Below are positions 54,349-63,196 of a DNA stretch of 64,000 nucleotides, piece by piece. The DNA comes from Romboutsia maritimum. GTDB lineage: Bacteria; Bacillota; Clostridia; Peptostreptococcales; Peptostreptococcaceae. Position 1 is the first letter of the stretch. Each line of letters begins with the position of its first letter. The notes below the pieces were generated by a model. That model ran no database searches, was not told where the DNA came from, and saw nothing but the letters and a program-made list of their open reading frames with translations. The DNA lies in contig NZ_NOJZ02000002.1 of the NCBI RefSeq assembly GCF_002251085.2, forward strand, positions 96,542 to 160,541, given 5' to 3'. A program made the translations under genes and the position numbers.

Positions 54349-55557
54349 ATGAGGGGTAAAGTTCTGTTACTTATTATTATTGTATTTTTTTCAATAACCT
54401 TGGTTGTAAGTAGTTATTCTAAAGTAGAAGACCTTTCTATGGAAGAAAAATTACAGGACTTTGAGTACATATATAATGTAATTAAAGAAGGATATCCTTA
54501 TCTAGATGTAAATAAAAGATTGAACAATATAGATTGGTTATCGAATAAAGAAAATTATATTAATCGAATTAAGTCAACTAAGAATGATAAAGAATTTATA
54601 AAAGAATTGTCAGAGGTAATAGATGAGTTAAATAATGGACATACAAATTTAATAAAAGATAAAGACAAATATAAGATTTTTAAAGAGTCGTATAGTAAAC
54701 AAGGTTTGTATGACTTTTTTGATGATGAAAAGGTTAAGGATAGATATGATAGCTTAAGTAAAATAGGGATTAATCTAAATAAAGAAACTAAGCATTTTAA
54801 TAATAATTTAATACTTAAGGATGTTGTTAAAGATAAGGTTGGATATATGAATTTACCTAAGATGTCTCCTAAAAGTGGTTCAATAAAAAAAGATATGAAA
54901 ACTATTTTAGATTATATAAAAACATTAGATAATCATAAAACTTTAATTATTGATATAAGAGGAAATCGTGGAGGAAATGATGTTTATTGGAAAGAAATAG
55001 TTTCTAATATATCTAATCAAGATATAAAGACAAAAGGTTTTTCACTATTTAGAGGTAAAAGCAAAGTAATAAATTATTATATTAAAGCAAAAAATATTAA
55101 GTTGACTTCAATTGATAAGTTACCTGAGTCAGTAATAAAAAATGCACCTAATGAAGTTTCAGAGAAATTTAGTGGATTTTTAGAATTAGAAAATACAATA
55201 AAAACTAATCATAGTTCAAAGTTTAAAGGTAATATATATCTACTTGTAGACGAGCAAGTTTTTTCATCAGCAGAGTCTTTTGCTGTATTTTGCAAGGATA
55301 CTAAATTTGCCACTTTAGTTGGAAATACAACAGGTGGTGGAGGCGGGGGATATGGACCTGTGCTTTTTAATTTAAAAAATAGTGGATTGATAGTTAGAAT
55401 AAATAGTGATATGTTCTTAACTAGAAATGGAATTTGTGATGAAGAGTTTAAAGTTACACCGGATTTTCTATTGAAGAATGATAAAAGAACTAAAGAATTT
55501 AAAGATGATAATTGTATTAAGAAGGTTTTAGAAATTGAAGGTATTGATTTAAATTAA
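54349..55557 (+). CDS. S41 family peptidase
   Basis: A 402-residue exported or membrane-tethered protein (hydrophobic N-terminal segment ~4-20, no PDZ domain evident). The peptidase core spans ~160-385: VGYMNLPKMS, the strand LIIDIRGNRGGND, and the catalytic region VDEQVFSSAESFAVFCKD with Ser306/307. GNTTGGGGGGYGP follows. Related to C-terminal processing peptidases and to a group of Firmicute surface S41 enzymes; its substrate is unknown. ATG with GAGGAGG. It ends just upstream of the nitroreductase promoter. Confidence 0.82.
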   Translation: MRGKVLLLIIIVFFSITLVVSSYSKVEDLSMEEKLQDFEYIYNVIKEGYPYLDVNKRLNNIDWLSNKENYINRIKSTKNDKEFIKELSEVIDELNNGHTNLIKDKDKYKIFKESYSKQGLYDFFDDEKVKDRYDSLSKIGINLNKETKHFNNNLILKDVVKDKVGYMNLPKMSPKSGSIKKDMKTILDYIKTLDNHKTLIIDIRGNRGGNDVYWKEIVSNISNQDIKTKGFSLFRGKSKVINYYIKAKNIKLTSIDKLPESVIKNAPNEVSEKFSGFLELENTIKTNHSSKFKGNIYLLVDEQVFSSAESFAVFCKDTKFATLVGNTTGGGGGGYGPVLFNLKNSGLIVRINSDMFLTRNGICDEEFKVTPDFLLKNDKRTKEFKDDNCIKKVLEIEGIDLN

Positions 55558-55560
55558 AAA

Positions 55561-55611
55561 TAGTTTGACGATAAACTATTTTAGTTATATAATTAGTTTG
55601 ACGATAAACTA
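55561..55611 (+). promoter_or_regulatory. Consensus promoter with two identical operators, nitroreductase gene
   Basis: TTGACG (55565-55570), a 17-base spacer and a perfect TATAAT (55588-55593). The 18-base palindromic word TAGTTTGACGATAAACTA occurs at 55561-55578 over the -35 and again at 55594-55611 over the start-point, 33 bases apart, i.e. about three helical turns on the same face. This looks like a strong promoter held off by a repressor binding two sites. Confidence 0.75.
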
Positions 55612-55637
55612 TTTTCGATAAAAAGGAGAAATACATA

Positions 55638-56276
55638 ATGACAAATTTAGATTTTATATACAATCGTAAGAGTATAAGACAATTTAAAGATACACATATT
55701 CCTAAAGAGGACATACTAGAATTATTAAAAGCAGCAACTTTTGCGCCATCTCCAAAGCACCAACAAAACTGGCATTTTGTTGTTTTACAAAATCCTGAAA
55801 TAATAAATGAAATGGCAGATATTGTAACTAAAAGCCATGAAAAAATAGGAGAACTTGCAAAAACTGAAAAAGATAAAAAAAGACATATGAGTGTAATAAA
55901 CTACTATACTTGTTTTAAAGATGCTCCAGTAGTGGTATTAGTATATGCATGTGAATATAAAATGATAGAATATAAGATATTAAAGGAAAATGATGCACCT
56001 CAAGAAATTCTTGATGTTTTAGAATCACCTCAATCTGGAGCTCAAGGTATAGGAGCAGCAGTTGAAAACTTCTTATTAGCAGCAACAGAAATGGGATATG
56101 GAACTTGTTATATGACAGGACCTACTCATGCTAAAACTGAAATAGAGAAACTTATAGGATTTGATAAGCCAGGATATGAACTAATGTCTATGATTTCACT
56201 AGGAGTTGCTGAGGATAATACACCAGCGCAACCACCTCGTAAGCCATTAGAAGATGTTGTTACATTTATAGATTAA
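55638..56276 (+). CDS. Nitroreductase family protein
   Basis: A 212-residue FMN-dependent nitroreductase-like oxidoreductase: N-terminal FIYNRKSIRQFKD (FMN phosphate Arg), AATFAPSPKHQQNWHFVVL, the GIGAAVENFLLAATEMGYGTCYMTGP segment, and a closing PPRKPLEDVV. It reduces quinones or nitro compounds with NAD(P)H, often part of a redox-stress response. The promoter carries paired operators, so induction by a redox or toxic signal is plausible. ATG with AAGGAGA; terminator downstream. Confidence 0.9.
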   Translation: MTNLDFIYNRKSIRQFKDTHIPKEDILELLKAATFAPSPKHQQNWHFVVLQNPEIINEMADIVTKSHEKIGELAKTEKDKKRHMSVINYYTCFKDAPVVVLVYACEYKMIEYKILKENDAPQEILDVLESPQSGAQGIGAAVENFLLAATEMGYGTCYMTGPTHAKTEIEKLIGFDKPGYELMSMISLGVAEDNTPAQPPRKPLEDVVTFID

Positions 56277-56291
56277 TATTAAATTGTTTAT

Positions 56292-56339
56292 AACAGAACC
56301 TAAATTGTACTTTAAATAGTATAGTAGGTTCTGTTTTTA
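56292..56339 (+). terminator. Terminator of the nitroreductase gene
   Basis: AACAGAACCTA / TAGGTTCTGTT stem with inner pairing, followed by T-run. Confidence 0.8.
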
Positions 56340-56473
56340 TTTTTGTATAATTTTGTATAATTTTAGAAATTAAATTTAAGATTTATTTAAGATTTAAGTA
56401 AGATTTTATTTATATACTTTAATTAACTTGTACCGTATAATAATAAACATAGATATTCACAGGAGGGTAAGAC

Positions 56474-56776
56474 ATGAAATCAAGATTTGAAGGAAATATA
56501 TTAGGATTTATAGGTGTTAATGTATTAGCTGCAATAATAAGTATTTTTACTTTAGGAATAGCTACACCGTGGGCTATGTGTATAAAATATAAATGGGAAA
56601 TAGAAAATACACTTATAGAAGGAAGAAGATTAAGATTTACAGGAACTGGAGGGAGTTTGTTTGTTAATTATATAAAATGGTGGATATTAACAATTATAAC
56701 TTTAGGTATATATGGATTCTGGTTATATATAAAATTAGTAGAATGGAAAGTTGAAAATACAGAATTTGAAAATTAA
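56474..56776 (+). CDS. Small membrane protein, DUF898/YjgN-like
   Basis: A 100-residue protein with two hydrophobic segments (~10-32 and ~60-82) that are internally repeated: FTLGIATPWAMCIKYKWEIENT and ITLGIYGFWLYIKLVEWKVENT. Each ends in a Trp-rich, basic turn, as in DUF898 (YjgN) proteins, here in a short form. Function unknown. ATG after AGGAGGG. The downstream end is a very long hairpin. Confidence 0.65.
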   Translation: MKSRFEGNILGFIGVNVLAAIISIFTLGIATPWAMCIKYKWEIENTLIEGRRLRFTGTGGSLFVNYIKWWILTIITLGIYGFWLYIKLVEWKVENTEFEN

Positions 56777-56778
56777 TT

Positions 56779-56948
56779 AAAAAGAGGTTGTCTTAAAATT
56801 GAATTTTGTGGTTAACCTACCGCTTGGGCTGAATATAAGTTATCCTACATACAGGCAAAAATCACGCCTGTAAATGTAGGGATAACTTATATTTCATCCT
56901 TCGCTAGGTTATGCTACAAAAATTTTGTATTTTAAGTCAACCTCTTTA
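56779..56948. repeat. Palindromic element, copy B, inside an outer hairpin
   Basis: Core arms at 56811-56841 (GTTAACCTACCGCTTGGG...AATATAAGTT) and 56884-56912 (AACTTATATTTCATCCTTCGCTAGGTTAT) around an ACAGGC/GCCTGT centre match copy A at 40672. Outside the core, AAAGAGGTTGTCTTAAAATTG pairs with its counterpart ending AACCTCTTT at about 56930-56947. The whole is a ~170-base hairpin between convergent genes, as if the element had inserted into the loop of an older terminator. Confidence 0.75.
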
Positions 56949-57383
56949 TTTTGCATTTTTGAAGTTGGAGCTAAGTTTTTTTAATAGTCTAAGAAATTCG
57001 GCTTTTTCTTCTTCTGTAAAGTTTTTATAAGCTGTTTGTTTAACTTGAGAAGATATATAATTAAATCTATCTTCTATATCATGTGCCTTTTGAGTCAGTC
57101 CAATATAAGTGACACGCTTGTCTTTTGTGCATTTCTCTTTTTCAACATATCCTAAATCTATTAACTTGTTAACTAAAGATGTAACTGTAGATTTATCTTT
57201 GCCTATTTTAGTTGCAATCTCTTTCATAGTAAGTTTTTTATCACTTTCATAAAGAGCAGTTAGTATGTTACCATGAGTTGGTATCAAATCATCTAATTTA
57301 TTTTCTTTTAATCTATTTTCTATAAACTTTATCATATTAGCTTTGGTTCTACTAATAAAATAAATAATATATTTATCATTCAT
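56946..57383 (-). CDS. MarR family transcriptional regulator
   Basis: A 145-residue winged-helix dimeric regulator: recognition part LTMKEIATKIGKDKSTVTSLVNKLIDLGYVEKEKCTKDKRVTYIGLTQKAHDI (wing DKR) flanked by dimerisation helices. MarR proteins repress genes for efflux, redox or stress responses until a ligand or thiol change releases them. Repeats of ATCTAAAT/ATTTAGAT lie just upstream (57397-57469), so autoregulation is likely. ATG after TGGAGA on the minus strand. Confidence 0.92.
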   Translation of the reverse strand: MNDKYIIYFISRTKANMIKFIENRLKENKLDDLIPTHGNILTALYESDKKLTMKEIATKIGKDKSTVTSLVNKLIDLGYVEKEKCTKDKRVTYIGLTQKAHDIEDRFNYISSQVKQTAYKNFTEEEKAEFLRLLKKLSSNFKNAK

Positions 57384-57396
57384 TATAAAATCTCCA

Positions 57397-57469
57397 ATCT
57401 AAATGAAGTAAAATAATCTTAGTTTATATAATAACATATTTAGATGAATTTATTTAAAAAAATCTAAAT
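57397..57469. promoter_or_regulatory. Possible MarR operator repeats
   Basis: The word ATCTAAAT occurs at 57397-57404 and 57462-57469 and its complement ATTTAGAT at 57438-57445. The last two form an inverted repeat with a 16-base centre. They sit directly upstream of the marR-type gene, where its operator would be expected. Confidence 0.45.
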
Positions 57470-57581
57470 ATTTTAAATTCTATTAGCCTCAAATCAATAC
57501 AGTTTATTGACGAAATTAAGAAAATAATAAAAAAACTTGATATATAATAATCATGTGGTATATAATAAATATACAACTTAA

Positions 57582-57794
57582 TACAAAATATCTAAGGATT
57601 TAGAAGGATTAATAGAGGAAATTGAAAAAATATGACAAGACTTTGGTACAGTATCAAATGAAATTGTTACAAATGCTATGAATAGTAGTACCGATAGGCA
57701 AAAGGGATATAGAGAATCTGGTCATAAGAATAACCTTTCTATGTTTAGATATTTTTTATTTAAAAAAATTTTTATTGGGATGTATTATGAATAA
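57582..57794 (+). pseudogene. Short decayed reading frame with one internal stop
   Basis: In one frame the sequence reads SKDLEGLIEEIEKI, a TGA at 57633-57635, then QDFGTVSNEIVTNAMNSS... to TAA at 57794: 70 codons that are more gene-like than the surrounding AT-rich DNA. No start codon or ribosome-binding site is convincing. It looks like the remnant of a lost gene, family unknown. The rest of this 484-base gap holds only the operator repeats. Confidence 0.35.
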
Positions 57795-57867
57795 TATATT
57801 TAGGATGATTTTATTTTGTCAACTAATGTATTTATCATAGTACTTTTTTTAGTTTGGGGATGAAAAA

Positions 57868-58797
57868 TTGAAGAAATACGTATTAAAAAAAATATTATCG
57901 ATTATTCCGATAATGCTAGTTGTTTCTATAATTGCTTTTGGACTTGTAACTTTATCTTCAGGAAATATTGCAGAGATTGTATTAAGAGGAAGTGGTGTAA
58001 AAGCAAGTGAAGAGTCAATAAGAATGGTTACAGAAAGACTAGGTCTTGATAAACCGATATATATTCAATATTGGAATTGGCTAAAGGGAATTCTTAGATT
58101 AGATTTTGGAAAATCATATATGTCAGGTTTGCCTATAACAAATGATTTGATTTTTAGGTCAGTTCAAAGTGCAAAGCTTGCTTTGTATGGATTGATAATT
58201 TTAGTATCAACAGCATTGCCTTTAGGAATATTATCAGCACTTTATCCGAAATCATTAATAGATAAAGGAGCAAGAGGGCTATCATTTTTAAGTGCATCCC
58301 TTCCTGGATTTTGGGTTGGTCTTATGATTTTGTATTTATTTGGAGTTAAGCTGAAAATGATTTCTGTAATAGGAAGTGAAGACAGTAGTGTAATTATATT
58401 TCCAGCATTTACATTGGCACTAGGTAGTATAGGATCATATATAAGACTTATTAGGATAAATATGCTGGAAGTAATAGATAAAAGTTATATAAAAGCTGCT
58501 AGAGCTAAAGGTTTATCTGAAAAAATAGTTATTTTAAAGCATGCTTTGAAAAATGCAATGTTACCAATATTAACTAAATTTGGTGTAACAATAGGTGCAT
58601 TTTTAGGTGGTTCTACAGTAGTTGAAATAGTTTTTTCATATAGAGGATTAGGAACATATGTAATGTCTGCTATTACTAATAAAGATTTTCCAGTAATACA
58701 AGCTTATGTGATTTTAATTGCGGCAGTGATTGTAATAATAAACTTACTTGTAGATATTTTATACATAATAATAAATCCAAAAATAGAATTAAAATAA
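57868..58797 (+). CDS. Nickel/peptide ABC importer permease 1 (NikB/OppB type)
   Basis: A 309-residue permease of the binding-protein-dependent family: N-terminal ILSIIPIMLVVSIIAFGLV with the TERLGLDKPIYIQYWNW linker, and the EAA loop IDKSYIKAARAKGLSEKIVILKHALKNA, followed by GVTIGAFLGGSTVVEIVFSYRGLG. First gene of a five-gene operon for an importer. Start TTG at 57868, seven bases after TGGGGA; the ATG at 57860 stops after three codons. Confidence 0.9.
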   Translation: MKKYVLKKILSIIPIMLVVSIIAFGLVTLSSGNIAEIVLRGSGVKASEESIRMVTERLGLDKPIYIQYWNWLKGILRLDFGKSYMSGLPITNDLIFRSVQSAKLALYGLIILVSTALPLGILSALYPKSLIDKGARGLSFLSASLPGFWVGLMILYLFGVKLKMISVIGSEDSSVIIFPAFTLALGSIGSYIRLIRINMLEVIDKSYIKAARAKGLSEKIVILKHALKNAMLPILTKFGVTIGAFLGGSTVVEIVFSYRGLGTYVMSAITNKDFPVIQAYVILIAAVIVIINLLVDILYIIINPKIELK

Positions 58798-58817
58798 AAT
58801 TTAAAGGGGATTGAAAA

Positions 58818-59696
58818 TTGGAAAGCACAGTAATAAAGCAATCTAATAAAAATGGAGATAGATTTATAAGTAAAATACTAAATATTTTTAAAGATAAAAG
58901 GACTTCTGTAGGAGCAATTATGGTTGTAGTAATTTGTGCAATAGCAATTTTTGCGCCTATAATAGCACCAAATAATCCATTGGATGTTAATATAAGTCAA
59001 AAGTTTCAAGGTCCTAGTAGTAGGTACTGGCTGGGGACTGATAATCTAGGAAGATGTATAGCATCAAGACTTATATGGGGGACAAGAGCATCTATTTTAT
59101 ATACATCTTTTATTTTAATAATAATGATGTTTATAGGGATAAGTATTGGTCTTATTTCAGGATACTTTGGTGGAAAAATAGATCATATATTTATGTCAAT
59201 AACAAATGTTTTCATGGGATTTCCTAGTGCTGTTTTAGCACTTGCAATAACAGGTATTTTAGGTCCGAGCATTAAAAACTTAATTATAGCTATGTCTAGT
59301 GTATGGTGGACATCATATGCAAGAATTATTAGAGCTATGGTTATGGAGACTAAACAAAAAGATTTTGTCCAAGCTGCATATGCAACTGGATGTAACCATT
59401 TTCAAGTTATAGTAAAACATATACTTAAAAATATATCATCTTCAATAATAGTACTTGCAACTTTAGAGGTAGGAAATATTATTTTAGCAATAGCATCATA
59501 TTCATTTATCGGATTGGGAGCACAGCCTCCATCACCTGAATGGGGAGTTATGCTAAATGACGGAAAAGCATATATACAAACACAACCACACTTGATTTTT
59601 TATCCAGGAATTTGTATAGCAGCTACTGTCATAGCATTCAACTTACTAGGTGAAGGATTAAATGGAAAATTTATTGGTGGTGGTAAATATGAATAA
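58818..59696 (+). CDS. Nickel/peptide ABC importer permease 2 (NikC/OppC type)
   Basis: A 292-residue permease partner: a ~30-residue cytosolic lead, first TM with AIFAPIIAPNNPLDVN, the family motif YWLGTDNLGRCIASRLIWGTR, and the EAA loop KQKDFVQAAYATGCNHFQVIVKHILKNI. Typical ending LGAQPPSPEWGVMLNDGKAY. Forms the heterodimeric membrane channel with permease 1. Starts at TTG (AAGGGGA upstream), the second TTG start in this operon. Its stop overlaps the start of the next ATPase gene by eight bases. Confidence 0.9.
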   Translation: MESTVIKQSNKNGDRFISKILNIFKDKRTSVGAIMVVVICAIAIFAPIIAPNNPLDVNISQKFQGPSSRYWLGTDNLGRCIASRLIWGTRASILYTSFILIIMMFIGISIGLISGYFGGKIDHIFMSITNVFMGFPSAVLALAITGILGPSIKNLIIAMSSVWWTSYARIIRAMVMETKQKDFVQAAYATGCNHFQVIVKHILKNISSSIIVLATLEVGNIILAIASYSFIGLGAQPPSPEWGVMLNDGKAYIQTQPHLIFYPGICIAATVIAFNLLGEGLNGKFIGGGKYE

Positions 59697-60477
59697 AGAT
59701 AATTTAGTTTTAGATATAGAAAATTTAGTAGTAGATTTTAATGTAAAAAGCGATGTTATAAGAGCAGTAGATAATGTTAATTTAAAAGTTAAAAAAGGAA
59801 AAATAACTGTTTTGGTAGGAGAAAGTGGAAGTGGAAAGTCTGTAACAGCAACATCTGTTATGGGTTTATTAGATAGAAATGCAAAGATTGTATCTGGGTT
59901 AATTAAAGTAAAGGGAAAAGATGTTAGTAAAATGAATAAAAAAGAAAAAAAATATTTTAGAGGCAAAGATGTTGGTATGATTTTTCAAAATCCAATGCAA
60001 TCATTAAATCCACTCCTAAAAGTTGAGAGTTTAGTATCTGAAGCTATAATGGCTCATAGTAATATTACTAAAAAGCAAGCATCAGAGGAAACGGTTGCTT
60101 TACTAGAAAGGGTTCACTTAAGTAATCCAAGGGAGATATTAAAGAAATACCCTTTTCAACTAAGTGGAGGAATGTGTCAAAGGGTCATGATTGCAATTGC
60201 AATGGCAATGAAACCGTCACTTTTGATAGCAGATGAGCCGACCACAGCACTTGATGTTACCGTACAAGTTCAGATTCTAAATGAAATATGCAACATGGTT
60301 AAAACTACAAATACAGGTGTATTATTTATAACACACGATTTGGGAATAGTAGCGGAAATAGCTGATTATGTTTATGTTATGAAAAATGGAAAAATCGTAG
60401 AAATGGGAGATGTTTACAAAATATTTAAAGAACCTGAGCATGAGTATACAAAGAAACTACTATCATCAATTATTTAA
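59689..60477 (+). CDS. Nickel/peptide ABC importer ATPase 1 (NikD type)
   Basis: A 262-residue ATPase: Walker A GESGSGKS, Q loop MIFQNPMQSLNPLL, signature LSGGMCQR, Walker B LLIADEPTTALDVT and the switch His in FITHDLG. It ends soon after the core, lacking the Cys-rich oligopeptide/HPY tail of OppD, so its length resembles NikD. Start chosen: ATG at 59689, overlapping the permease stop, with GGTGGTGG five bases upstream; an ATG 27 bases earlier lacks a good site. Energises the importer with ATPase 2. Confidence 0.9.
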   Translation: MNKDNLVLDIENLVVDFNVKSDVIRAVDNVNLKVKKGKITVLVGESGSGKSVTATSVMGLLDRNAKIVSGLIKVKGKDVSKMNKKEKKYFRGKDVGMIFQNPMQSLNPLLKVESLVSEAIMAHSNITKKQASEETVALLERVHLSNPREILKKYPFQLSGGMCQRVMIAIAMAMKPSLLIADEPTTALDVTVQVQILNEICNMVKTTNTGVLFITHDLGIVAEIADYVYVMKNGKIVEMGDVYKIFKEPEHEYTKKLLSSII

Positions 60478-60491
60478 TTACGGAGGTTAAA

Positions 60492-61454
60492 ATGACTGTT
60501 TTAGTAAGAGCTGAGGACATAGTAAAAAGCTATGAAGTAAGCAATCAGATAAGTCGAAATAAAACTACCTTTAAAGCTTTAGACAATGTAACTATTGAGA
60601 TAGAAAAAGGACAATCAATAGGGCTTATAGGTGAAAGTGGTTGTGGAAAAAGTACACTAGGTAAAATATTAGTTGGTTTAGAAAAATCTAATACAGGTAA
60701 AGTTATTGTTAATCAGGTAGATATTACTAATTTAAAATTAAAGGAAATGAAACCGATTAGAAAGAACGCTCAAATGATTTTTCAAAATACTACATCAACA
60801 TTTAATCCTAGAAGTACTATTGGTCAAAGTATAGAGGAAGTTATTAAAAATTTTGAAAAGACAAGTAAAGAGGATAGAGTAAATATAGTTAAAGATATTT
60901 TGAAAAAAGTAGGCTTAGATGAATCTTTTTATAATAGATATCCAAATGAACTAAGTGGAGGTCAATGTCAAAGAGCAAATATAGCAAGGGCAATTGTATT
61001 AAAACCTAAATTTGTAGTATGTGATGAACCTGTTTCTAGCCTTGATTTTTCAATAAGAAAAAACATACTAAATCTTTTAAGGCAACTTAGCGAAGATTTT
61101 GGAGTTACATATTTATTTATAACTCATGATTTATCTACAATAAAATATGTATGTAAAAAGATAGCAGTAATGTATTTAGGTAAAATTGTAGAGATTTTAG
61201 ATATTGATAAAATAGAAGAAAAAATGAGCCATCCTTATACAAAGATACTTTTCGATGCTGTATTAGTGGCAGATCCTACTAAAAGGGGAAAGAGAAGAGA
61301 AGTGATGGGGGAAATTTCACAAAATGTAGATTTAATATCTGGATGCAATTTTCAAAGAAGATGCAATAAATGTATGGAGATATGTAAAGAAAAAGTTCCA
61401 AAACTAAAAGAAATTGAAAAAGGGCATAGTATAGCCTGCCATATGTTTAAATAG
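60492..61454 (+). CDS. Nickel/peptide ABC importer ATPase 2 (NikE/OppF type)
   Basis: A 320-residue ATPase: Walker A GESGCGKS, Q loop MIFQNTTSTFNPRS, LSGGQCQR, Walker B FVVCDEPVSSLDFS and FITHDLS. Unlike ATPase 1 it keeps the C-terminal HPY region with four cysteines (GCNFQRRCNKCMEICKEKVP ... ACHMF), which in related proteins binds an iron-sulfur cluster or metal. It starts with ATG after CGGAGG, 14 bases after the previous stop. Confidence 0.9.
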   Translation: MTVLVRAEDIVKSYEVSNQISRNKTTFKALDNVTIEIEKGQSIGLIGESGCGKSTLGKILVGLEKSNTGKVIVNQVDITNLKLKEMKPIRKNAQMIFQNTTSTFNPRSTIGQSIEEVIKNFEKTSKEDRVNIVKDILKKVGLDESFYNRYPNELSGGQCQRANIARAIVLKPKFVVCDEPVSSLDFSIRKNILNLLRQLSEDFGVTYLFITHDLSTIKYVCKKIAVMYLGKIVEILDIDKIEEKMSHPYTKILFDAVLVADPTKRGKRREVMGEISQNVDLISGCNFQRRCNKCMEICKEKVPKLKEIEKGHSIACHMFK

Positions 61455-61473
61455 AGTTTAAAGGGGGATTAGT

Positions 61474-63075
61474 ATGAAAGGAATACTAAAGAAATCAGCA
61501 GTAATTTTAACGGCATTTGTTATGTCTATAACTACATTAACAGGATGTAGTAGTAGCTCATCTAATGCTAAGGGAGAGAAAAATGAAAAGGTAGTAAAAG
61601 TAGCAATTGCAGATGCTAATCCTGTATCTATAATGGATTCAGCTAATTCAGCAGGTAATATGCTTCAATATGAATTAATTTATGAGCCACTAGTAGTATT
61701 TGGTGAAAATGGCGAATATAAACCAGGTCTTGCTGAAAGTTGGGATATAAGTGAGGACGGAACAGAATATACTTTCCATTTGCGTAAAGATGTTAAATTT
61801 TCAAATGGGGAACAGTTCAATGCAGATAATGTGATTTTTAACACAGAAAGATGGAAAGATAATCCAAATACAAAATCTGTAAGTGTAGGTTCTAATATAA
61901 AGTCTGTTGAAAAAATAGATGAATACACAGTTAAATTTGTTTTTACAGAGAGTTTTTACCCTTATTTAAATGAATTATCATATCCTCGTCCATGTAGAAT
62001 GATGGGAAAAGGATCATTAGATAAAAGTGGTAAATTTGAAAAGCCTATTGGTACTGGTATGTGGATGGTAGAAAGTTATGAAGAAGGAAAAGAAACTGTA
62101 TTAGTTCCTAATCCACAGTATGTAGGCAAAAAACCAAATATAAATAAATTAATATTAAAAGTTATACCAGATGGAGAAGCAAGAATGATGGCACTTCAAA
62201 GTGGTGACGTTGACTATATAGCTACTACTGCAACTTCAGAAAATGCAGAAGTAGTTGCAAAAGAAGAAAATTTAGAAATGTTGAGTAGAAAAGGTACAAC
62301 AGGATATCATTTAATATTCAACTATAAAAATGAAATTTTAAAAGATTTAAATGTTAGAAAAGCTATTAACTATGCAATTGATAATAAAACTATTGCAAAT
62401 AATGTTATAAATGGAAATGGTGAAGCAGCTACAGGATTATTCCCTAATACTGTTCCTTATGTAAATAAAGATAATAATAAAGGGTATGAATATAATATAG
62501 AAAAAGCTAAAAAATGCTTAGAAGAAGCTGGATATACTGACTCTAATAAAGATGGAATTATGGATAAGAATGGAAAACCTTTAAAACTTAGTCTAGTTTT
62601 CCAAAATGAAAAATATCCAGAATGGAAACCTGTTTGTGAATATTTACAATCAGAACTTAAAAAGGTTGGAATAGATATAGAACTTAAATTATTAGATAAT
62701 AACGCTTACAATGAGTCTATATGGAAAACAAAATCATATGATGTAGCTATTTATAGAACTTACTCAGATGCTTGGAATCCACATGGATTTATGAAAGCAA
62801 TGTACTGTAAGTCAGGGGAAGCTGAAAAAGTTGGATGGGATGATGACAAATTAGAAAAAATGATAAATGAAGTATTAAAGATTTCAGATAAAAATAAAAG
62901 ACAAGATAAATACAATGAAATAATGAATTATATGTATGAACAAGCAGTTTGTGCACCTCTTTATTATCCAAAGAGTAATTATGCATATAATAAGGATAAA
63001 ATAAAAAATCTTATTATGGCTCCAACAGAAGACAGACAATTAGAGTGGAATGAATTAGAAGTTGTTGGGGATTAA
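61474..63075 (+). CDS. Nickel/peptide-binding lipoprotein (SBP family 5, NikA-like)
   Basis: A 533-residue substrate-binding lipoprotein: signal peptide with lipobox LTGC (Cys25), then the SBP_bac_5 fold (ELIYEPLVVFGENGEYKPGLAESWDISEDG). Segments SYPRPCRMMG and YRTYSDAWNPHGFMKAMY resemble NikA positions for Arg and His that contact the metal-ligand complex, so nickel (bound to a small chelator) is the favoured substrate over peptides. Last gene of the operon, as in several Firmicute nik systems. No NikR site or NikR gene seen. ATG after AAAGGGGGA. Confidence 0.82.
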   Translation: MKGILKKSAVILTAFVMSITTLTGCSSSSSNAKGEKNEKVVKVAIADANPVSIMDSANSAGNMLQYELIYEPLVVFGENGEYKPGLAESWDISEDGTEYTFHLRKDVKFSNGEQFNADNVIFNTERWKDNPNTKSVSVGSNIKSVEKIDEYTVKFVFTESFYPYLNELSYPRPCRMMGKGSLDKSGKFEKPIGTGMWMVESYEEGKETVLVPNPQYVGKKPNINKLILKVIPDGEARMMALQSGDVDYIATTATSENAEVVAKEENLEMLSRKGTTGYHLIFNYKNEILKDLNVRKAINYAIDNKTIANNVINGNGEAATGLFPNTVPYVNKDNNKGYEYNIEKAKKCLEEAGYTDSNKDGIMDKNGKPLKLSLVFQNEKYPEWKPVCEYLQSELKKVGIDIELKLLDNNAYNESIWKTKSYDVAIYRTYSDAWNPHGFMKAMYCKSGEAEKVGWDDDKLEKMINEVLKISDKNKRQDKYNEIMNYMYEQAVCAPLYYPKSNYAYNKDKIKNLIMAPTEDRQLEWNELEVVGD

Positions 63076-63196
63076 TATAGGCTGAAAATATTAAAAAGAT
63101 AAAAAAAGAAGTGGAAATATCAATGTAAGAGAGTATAGGTAAGCCTGTGTAAAAACAAACTTATCTATACTTTTTTATTATACTATGAACAAGTTT

